Program-made: the position numbers and the translations under genes
Origin: an uncultured Clostridia bacterium
Lineage (GTDB): Bacteria > Bacillota > Clostridia > Oscillospirales > Ruminococcaceae
Assembly (NCBI GenBank): GCA_947625455.1
Contig: CANQOJ010000079.1
Coordinates: 1 to 9,813 of the forward strand
Length of the DNA: 9,813 nt
Direction of reading: 5' to 3'
The notes under the pieces: generated by a model
What the model was told of the DNA's origin: nothing
The model's input: only the letters and a program-made list of their open reading frames with translations
Database searches by the model: none
Shown: piece by piece, positions 6,479-9,813 of the stretch
Layout: every line of letters starts with the position of its first letter
How positions within the stretch are numbered: the first letter of the stretch is position 1

Positions 6479-6535
6479 TGATGTTTAGTTTGTTGACGAT
6501 TAACCGAAACTTAATGTTCATTGACATTAACGGCT

Positions 6536-6568
6536 CGTCCGAGGAAATTTCCTCGGACGTTTTCTTTT
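6536..6568 (+). terminator. intrinsic terminator of the SUKH-3 gene
   Basis: A perfect 24-nt palindrome, CGTCCGAGGAAA with its complement TTTCCTCGGACG (6536-6559), is followed at once by TTTTCTTTT. The stem is GC-rich at its base, as expected for a strong Rho-independent terminator. A second, weaker hairpin, TTAATGT/ACATTAA (6511-6530), stands just before it. Confidence 0.93.
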
Positions 6569-6573
6569 GCTGT

Positions 6574-6602
6574 ATCTTACCCTTGAAAAAACGCATCTTA
6601 CC
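6574..6602 (+). promoter_or_regulatory. 21-bp-spaced direct repeat, candidate LytTR binding site
   Basis: ATCTTACC occurs at 6574-6581 and again at 6595-6602, exactly 21 bp apart, or two turns of the helix. LytTR-domain regulators typically bind two direct repeats of about 9 bp with a 12-13 bp gap, which is this spacing. The second copy ends about 10-15 bp before the -35 element of the operon that encodes a LytTR protein. The repeat does not match the AgrA-type consensus, so the link rests on spacing and position. Confidence 0.5.
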
Positions 6603-6611
6603 GCATTTCGC

Positions 6612-6645
6612 TTGCATTGACGCAGAAATTTTGCTATCATAATAT
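6612..6645 (+). promoter_or_regulatory. promoter of the ABC-2/LytTR operon
   Basis: Two overlapping readings exist. One is TTGCAT (6612-6617), 17 nt, then TATCAT (6635-6640) preceded by TGC, an extended -10 form. The other is TTGACG (6617-6622), 17 nt, then TAATAT (6640-6645). In either case one box is weak, which suits a promoter needing an activator bound at the direct repeat just upstream. Confidence 0.6.
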
Positions 6646-6661
6646 CGAAAGGGGCGGTATT

Positions 6662-7543
6662 ATGATACACACGAAAAAATTATGCAAGAAATACGGCGAT
6701 AATACAGCAGTTTACGGGCTTGATTTAGATGTAGGGAAAGGCGAGTTTTTCGCGTTTTTAGGAGTAAACGGCGCGGGCAAATCAACGACTATAAATATGC
6801 TCACAACGTCGCTTGCCGTTACGTCGGGAGAAGCTGTTGTGTGCGGATATGCGATTGATAATGTTACACAGATAAGGCAGAGGATAGGCGTTGTATATCA
6901 GGAAAATTGCCTTGACAATATGCTTACGGTAAAGGAAAACCTTATAAGCCGTGCATACCTTTATACAACAGACGCAAAGGCTATAAAACGGAAATTATCC
7001 GAGATAGCCGGACTTTTAAATATGAATGATTATATAAACAAGCAGTACAAAAAGCTTTCGGGCGGTATGAAAAGGCGCTGTGAGATTGCGGCGGCGCTTA
7101 TGCACTCGCCGAAGCTTCTGTTTCTTGACGAGCCGACAACAGGACTTGATCCCGCAACCCGCGCCGACGTGTGGGAAACGATTGATACGCTCCGCAAAAA
7201 CACCGATATGACCGTGTTTCTCACAACGCATTATATGGAAGAAGCGTCAAGAGCCGACAGAATTGTCATTATTGATAAAGGCAGAAAAATAGCCGAAGGC
7301 ACGCCGTTTGAACTGAAAGAAAAATATGCGCAGGATACGCTTGTGCTTTATCCGAAAAGCGGTTGTGATATAGGGCGTGATGAAAACGCGCAGAAAGATT
7401 TAAACTGCGTCAGAATACATGTTAAAGGAACGCTGTCGGCTTTGCCGATAGTTGAAAAATATAAGGCGCAAATCACGGGATTTGAAGTAATAGGCGCAAC
7501 GCTTGACGACGTATTTTTAAGAGCAACGGAGGAAAACAAATGA
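6662..7543 (+). CDS. ABC-2 type exporter ATPase (DrrA/CcmA-like)
   Basis: ATPase of 293 residues that powers the ABC-2 permease encoded next. Motifs are complete: Walker A GVNGAGKST (34-42), Q-loop Gln80 in GVVYQENCLDNMLTVKENL, signature LSGGMKRR (132-139), Walker B LLFLDEP (152-158) followed by TTGLD, and switch His190 in LTTHYMEEA. The tail beyond about 215 is the short C-terminal domain common in DrrA-like proteins, ending in VIGATLDDVFLRATEE. These exporters move drugs, lipids, peptides or polysaccharide precursors; the substrate is not visible here. The start is the ATG at 6662, with AGGGG seven nt upstream; an in-frame TTG at 6617 lies inside the promoter and cannot be used. Its stop overlaps the permease start by 4 nt. 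Confidence 0.92.
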   Translation: MIHTKKLCKKYGDNTAVYGLDLDVGKGEFFAFLGVNGAGKSTTINMLTTSLAVTSGEAVVCGYAIDNVTQIRQRIGVVYQENCLDNMLTVKENLISRAYLYTTDAKAIKRKLSEIAGLLNMNDYINKQYKKLSGGMKRRCEIAAALMHSPKLLFLDEPTTGLDPATRADVWETIDTLRKNTDMTVFLTTHYMEEASRADRIVIIDKGRKIAEGTPFELKEKYAQDTLVLYPKSGCDIGRDENAQKDLNCVRIHVKGTLSALPIVEKYKAQITGFEVIGATLDDVFLRATEENK

Positions 7544-8436
7544 AACAAGTGATAGAGCTTACAAAAAGAAACTGTATTTTATATCTGCGCAACAGAAGCG
7601 CCGTATTCTCGTCAATGCTCACAATGATAATCGTAATTGCGGTCATGCTTGTATTTTTGGGCGATATGAACGTAAGCGCAATTACAAGCAGTTTTTTCGG
7701 AGATAATGTAAATGATGAAATGACCAAAAACGCAGAGAATTATGTATTCTGGTGGACAGTAGCGGGAGTGCTTTCGGTAAATTCCCTGATGGTGGTATTG
7801 ACAGTGCTTTCACCCATGATTGCCGACACCGAAAACGGCATAATTCATAGCTTTTATACTTCGCCCGTTTCAAGGTGGAAAATCTCCGCGGGATATGTTT
7901 TGGCGGCATGGATATGTTCTTCTGCTTTTGCAGTTGTGACAATGCTCGGAGCGGTCATAATTGCCGCGATAACGGGCTTTGATATAACGTTTAAAGACAT
8001 AGCCATGTCGGTTTTGTACGCATCGGCAAACGCATTTATGTATGCGGGAATGCTTTATCTTATCGCGGTATTCATTAAAAACACAAACGCATATTCGGGG
8101 TTTGGAACGACAATAGGAACGCTGTGCGGATTTATGGGCGGAATATATCTTCCTGCGGGAAGTCTGCCGGACGGCGTACTGTCGGTGCTGAAATGCCTGC
8201 CCGTGCTGCACGGAACGGCGCTGATAAGACAATCTCTGACAAACGAAGCGCAGAATACATTGTTATCGGGGATGTCCGAAGAATATTTTGAGGCGCTTGA
8301 AAACGAAATGGGAGTGAAAATAGCGTTTGGAGATTTTGTTTTAAATTCGCAGACAGAGCTTGCAATTTTGCTGATTTGCGGTATAATATTCTTAAGCGTA
8401 GGCGCGGTCATATTAAAACGAAAAACCGATAGGTGA
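7540..8436 (+). CDS. ABC-2 type transporter permease
   Basis: Membrane protein of 298 residues with six likely helices, at about 21-40, 69-93, 115-145, 155-177, 183-205 and 270-291. The stretch DTENGIIHSFYTSPVSRWKI (96-115) is the conserved cytoplasmic segment of ABC-2 permeases, and GGIYLPAGSLP after the fifth helix is the usual ABC-2 motif near the extracellular re-entrant region. The first extracytoplasmic loop is about 30 residues and the last about 60. ATGA overlap with the ATPase gene shows translational coupling; together they should form a dimer of each subunit. Only 4 nt separate its stop from the regulator gene. Confidence 0.9.
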   Translation: MKQVIELTKRNCILYLRNRSAVFSSMLTMIIVIAVMLVFLGDMNVSAITSSFFGDNVNDEMTKNAENYVFWWTVAGVLSVNSLMVVLTVLSPMIADTENGIIHSFYTSPVSRWKISAGYVLAAWICSSAFAVVTMLGAVIIAAITGFDITFKDIAMSVLYASANAFMYAGMLYLIAVFIKNTNAYSGFGTTIGTLCGFMGGIYLPAGSLPDGVLSVLKCLPVLHGTALIRQSLTNEAQNTLLSGMSEEYFEALENEMGVKIAFGDFVLNSQTELAILLICGIIFLSVGAVILKRKTDR

Positions 8437-8440
8437 ACAA

Positions 8441-8875
8441 ATGAAGATAATAATAGAAGATATTGCGGACAGCGAGGAAGAAGAAATCATCATTCGCACA
8501 CATGGCCTTGACGATGATGTGTTAAAGCTTATTGCAAGAATAAAGCTTGGAAAAAATATGCTCACCTGCATAGATGAGCGTGAAAATATCGTGCCTGTAA
8601 GGGCTGATGACATATATTATTTCGACGCCGTGGACAACAGGGTTTTTGTCTATCTTGAAAAGAGCGTTTTGGAGATAAAGAAACGGCTTTATGAAATTGA
8701 GGAATTATCCGACCTTTATCTTCGCATTTCAAAAGCGCAGGTTGTCAATACAAATATGATAGAATACTTAACTCCCATGTTCAACGGCAGGCTTGAAGCG
8801 CATTTGAAAAACGGCGAGAAAGTTATCATATCTAGGCAGTATGTGCCGAACTTGAAGAAATATTTCGGGGTGTAA
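8441..8875 (+). CDS. LytTR-domain DNA-binding regulator
   Basis: Protein of 144 residues. The LytTR DNA-binding domain takes up about 45-143: IVPVRADDIYYFDAVDNRVF (50-69), YLRISKAQVVN (93-103), and the closing pattern LKNGEKVIISRQYVPNLKKY. The first 44 residues form a short acidic leader; there is no response-regulator receiver domain, so it is not a classical two-component regulator. Such short LytTR proteins are commonly paired with a small membrane protein that holds them inactive (LytTR regulatory systems such as HdrRM and BrsRM of Streptococcus mutans), and the next gene fits that role. GGTG sits just before the start, within the end of the permease gene. Likely target: the operon's own promoter through the direct repeat at 6574-6602, by inference. 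Confidence 0.9.
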   Translation: MKIIIEDIADSEEEEIIIRTHGLDDDVLKLIARIKLGKNMLTCIDERENIVPVRADDIYYFDAVDNRVFVYLEKSVLEIKKRLYEIEELSDLYLRISKAQVVNTNMIEYLTPMFNGRLEAHLKNGEKVIISRQYVPNLKKYFGV

Positions 8876-8878
8876 ATT

Positions 8879-9310
8879 ATGCTGAAGAAAATTGTTAATG
8901 TCACGGCGGTTATTTCTGCGTCTGTAATGCTCGTTTATTTTTTGTACAGCTGGATATCATACGGGAATGATATAACACAAAAGCAAATGCCTGTTACCGA
9001 TTTGCCAGCTATACTGATTATATCGTTTATCTGCGCGGCAGGCACGGTATTGATAAACGGCTCTGATGAAGCAAAAAGCCGCAAGGGAACAATTCTGCGC
9101 TATATTATCCACATAATATTTCTGACAGCTGTTGTGCTGACGGGAGGATATATTCTCGGCTGGTATACGCCGAGCGTTTTGGGAATAGTCATGATGCTGT
9201 TATCAATTGCTTTTGTTTATGCCGTCACTTTCTTTTCTCTTTATTATACGGGCAAAAAAACAGCCGATAAGGTCAATGAAAAGATAAAAGAAAATAATAA
9301 GAATGGATAA
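8879..9310 (+). CDS. DUF3021-like membrane protein, likely partner of the LytTR regulator
   Basis: Small membrane protein of 143 residues with four predicted helices (about 7-27, 42-60, 73-94 and 100-122) and a charged cytoplasmic tail rich in Lys, Glu and Asn. Size, topology and place directly after a LytTR gene match the DUF3021 family, which is regularly found in this pairing. The likely role is to sense a membrane or extracellular state and restrain or release the LytTR regulator. It begins 3 nt after the regulator stop, with GGGGTG at the end of that gene as ribosome binding site. It is the last gene of the operon. Family call is from context and topology; no catalytic motif is seen. Confidence 0.78.
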   Translation: MLKKIVNVTAVISASVMLVYFLYSWISYGNDITQKQMPVTDLPAILIISFICAAGTVLINGSDEAKSRKGTILRYIIHIIFLTAVVLTGGYILGWYTPSVLGIVMMLLSIAFVYAVTFFSLYYTGKKTADKVNEKIKENNKNG

Positions 9311-9399
9311 ATTCGGCTTATCTCCCCGTCCGAAGTTTTCGCAGGCTGAAAAACAAAGACGGTCAGAGCGACTTTTTTGGCTAAAATCCTGAAAACCCA
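9311..9399 (+). other. gap after the operon with only weak terminator signals
   Basis: Directly after the DUF3021-like gene, TTCGG (9312-9316) can pair with CCGAA (9330-9334), followed by GTTTT. Further on, GGTC/GACT (9361-9373) stands before a run of six T. Both stems are only 4-5 bp. Termination before the next promoter is plausible but not shown clearly by the sequence. Confidence 0.35.
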
Positions 9400-9428
9400 T
9401 TGACAAAAGCTGTAAGGCGTGATATAAT
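9400..9428 (+). promoter_or_regulatory. consensus sigma-A promoter of the structured leader RNA
   Basis: TTGACA (9400-9405), 17-nt spacer, TATAAT (9423-9428): all twelve bases match consensus. Transcription should start at about 9434-9436, which is where the first arm of the long RNA stem begins. It is the only good promoter before the secreted-protein gene at 9658. Confidence 0.88.
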
Positions 9429-9433
9429 GTAAA

Positions 9434-9601
9434 GTGCTACACAACTGAATATGGTTTTAAAGCAAGTCATACACTTTGCCATATGGTAAAAGTGCATGTC
9501 TCTTTTTCGTGTGCTTGTTTTAAAACCAGTAACGAGTTGTGTAGCAGCAAGTGAGTTATGCATTTTTCGTGCGTAGCTTTCATGCTGCGCATTTTTATTT
9601 T
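9434..9601 (+). ncRNA. structured leader or small RNA of unknown class
   Basis: The predicted RNA begins in a perfect 11-bp closing stem, P1: GCTACACAACT (9436-9446) with AGTTGTGTAGC (9535-9545). After a 5/6-nt internal loop, P2 pairs 9452-9466 (TGGTTTTAAAGCAAG) with 9514-9528 over 15 bp, with one G-U. Inside P2 are 47 nt holding P3, CACTTT (9472-9477) with AAAGTG (9489-9494), and a weak GCATG/TGTGC stem around a U-rich loop. The terminator at 9570-9601 follows 24 nt after P1. Total length is about 167 nt. It may be a cis-acting leader that controls the gene at 9658, or a free-standing small RNA. It lacks the motifs I know for common riboswitches and is not a T-box; 6S RNA was considered but fits poorly. 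Confidence 0.65.
9570..9601 (+). terminator. intrinsic terminator ahead of the secreted-protein gene
   Basis: TGCGTAGC (9570-9577) pairs with GCTGCGCA (9584-9591), 8 bp with one G-U, six-nt loop, followed by TTTTTATTTT. It stands 56 nt before the start codon at 9658 with no promoter in between, so the gene needs read-through. Two competing pairings are visible: GCAGCA (9544-9549), which overlaps the end of P1, with TGCTGC (9583-9588); and TATGCA (9557-9562) with TGCGTA (9570-9575). Either would break the terminator stem. Confidence 0.82.
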
Positions 9602-9657
9602 GCGGGAAATTGCGCGGCAAAAATAACGTTATACCGCAATAATAAGGAGGATTAGTT

Positions 9658-9813
9658 ATGAAACTAAAACAAATTGCCGCGTCAATAGTGGCTGCGGCGG
9701 TCGCTTTTTCAACAGTTGCGTTCAGCGCATTTGCTCAAGAAGCGAAAGACGAAAAAGTCACGCTTATGACGGCTGACCTTACGACAGACTTAAAGACAAA
9801 TATGGTCTTTGTT
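9658..9813 (+). CDS. secreted protein of unknown function (N-terminal part)
   Basis: The first 52 residues of a gene that runs past the right edge. The start is fixed by a perfect AAGGAGG (9644-9650) with 7-nt spacing. The product opens with a clear Sec signal peptide: MKLKQ, a hydrophobic Ala/Val-rich core, and AFSAFA before Gln27, a good signal peptidase I site. The visible mature part, QEAKDEKVTLMTADLTTDLK, is hydrophilic and shows no family motif I recognise; no lipobox Cys is present, so it is not a lipoprotein. Expression seems to depend on the promoter at 9400 and on read-through of the terminator at 9570-9601. The function is not known. Confidence 0.85.
   Translation, partial: MKLKQIAASIVAAAVAFSTVAFSAFAQEAKDEKVTLMTADLTTDLKTNMVFV

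Noticed and set aside
6493..6533. Near-repeat TTGACgATTAAC (6493-6504) and TTGACATTAAC (6521-6531), considered as LytTR or other operator
   Set aside because: Spacing of 28 bp does not fit a two-turn LytTR site, and it lies before the SUKH-3 terminator, over 100 bp from the operon promoter. The 6574-6602 repeat is a better candidate.
6617..6661. TTG start that would extend the ABC-2 ATPase by 15 residues
   Set aside because: It lies within the promoter; the ATG at 6662 has a ribosome binding site and matches the family's N-terminus.
7870..8411. Minus-strand open frames of 118-120 codons within the ABC-2 permease gene
   Set aside because: They are antisense to a gene with clear ABC-2 motifs, without ribosome binding sites, and their translations are low-complexity and Ser/Arg-rich as expected of shadows.
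9452..9528. GTTTTAAA-type arms suggestive of a CRISPR repeat or tracrRNA anti-repeat
   Set aside because: There are only two arms, which pair with each other; no third copy, no regular spacers and no cas gene are present.
9434..9601. 6S RNA, small SRP RNA or T-box leader
   Set aside because: Length is roughly right for 6S, but the stem arrangement lacks a large central bubble with a long inner stem. No SRP tetraloop motif and no T-box sequence are present.

Overview
The window looks like a chromosomal segment of an anaerobic, low-to-mid GC Clostridia-type Firmicute, most likely a gut Ruminococcaceae/Oscillospiraceae relative. The evidence is a two-gene minimal SUF-type Fe-S system (SufC plus one SufB-like protein), strong AGGAGG ribosome binding sites, sigma-A promoters close to TTGACA-17-TATAAT, several intrinsic terminators, and a LytTR/DUF3021 regulatory pair. 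The assignment is by gene style only; no rRNA or marker gene is present.

Layout, left to right. (1) 1-1317 (+): the end of a SufC-like ATPase and a complete SufB-like scaffold protein. (2) 1318-1588: a nested stem-loop followed by a perfect consensus promoter. (3) 1589-3942 (+): two overlapping FtsX/MacB-type permeases with no ATPase beside them. (4) 3951-4055: a 105-nt nested hairpin between convergent genes, acting as a likely two-way terminator. (5) 5286-4068 (-): a LolD/MacB-type ATPase, then a Bcp peroxiredoxin with a single cysteine. (6) 5287-5635: divergent promoter region with three promoter candidates and a possible gene remnant. (7) 5636-6478 (+): a two-domain protein with a SUKH-3-like C-terminus, probably an immunity protein, ending in a strong terminator. 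(8) 6574-9310 (+): a four-gene operon made of an ABC-2 ATPase, an ABC-2 permease, a LytTR regulator and a DUF3021 membrane protein, preceded by a 21-bp-spaced direct repeat and a promoter. (9) 9400-9813 (+): a consensus promoter, a long folded leader RNA, an intrinsic terminator, and the start of a secreted protein running off the window.

How the parts may work together. The ATPase on the minus strand and the permease pair on the plus strand each lack a neighbouring partner of the right family and could form one transporter from two transcription units. The ABC-2 operon looks self-regulated: the LytTR protein is a natural candidate to bind the direct repeat before its own promoter, with the DUF3021 protein as its membrane-bound controller. 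The most unusual region is 9400-9660, where a promoter, an elaborate hairpin RNA and a terminator stand ahead of a gene with no visible promoter of its own. This is the arrangement of a riboswitch or attenuator, or of a small RNA with read-through, and I cannot assign it to a known RNA class.
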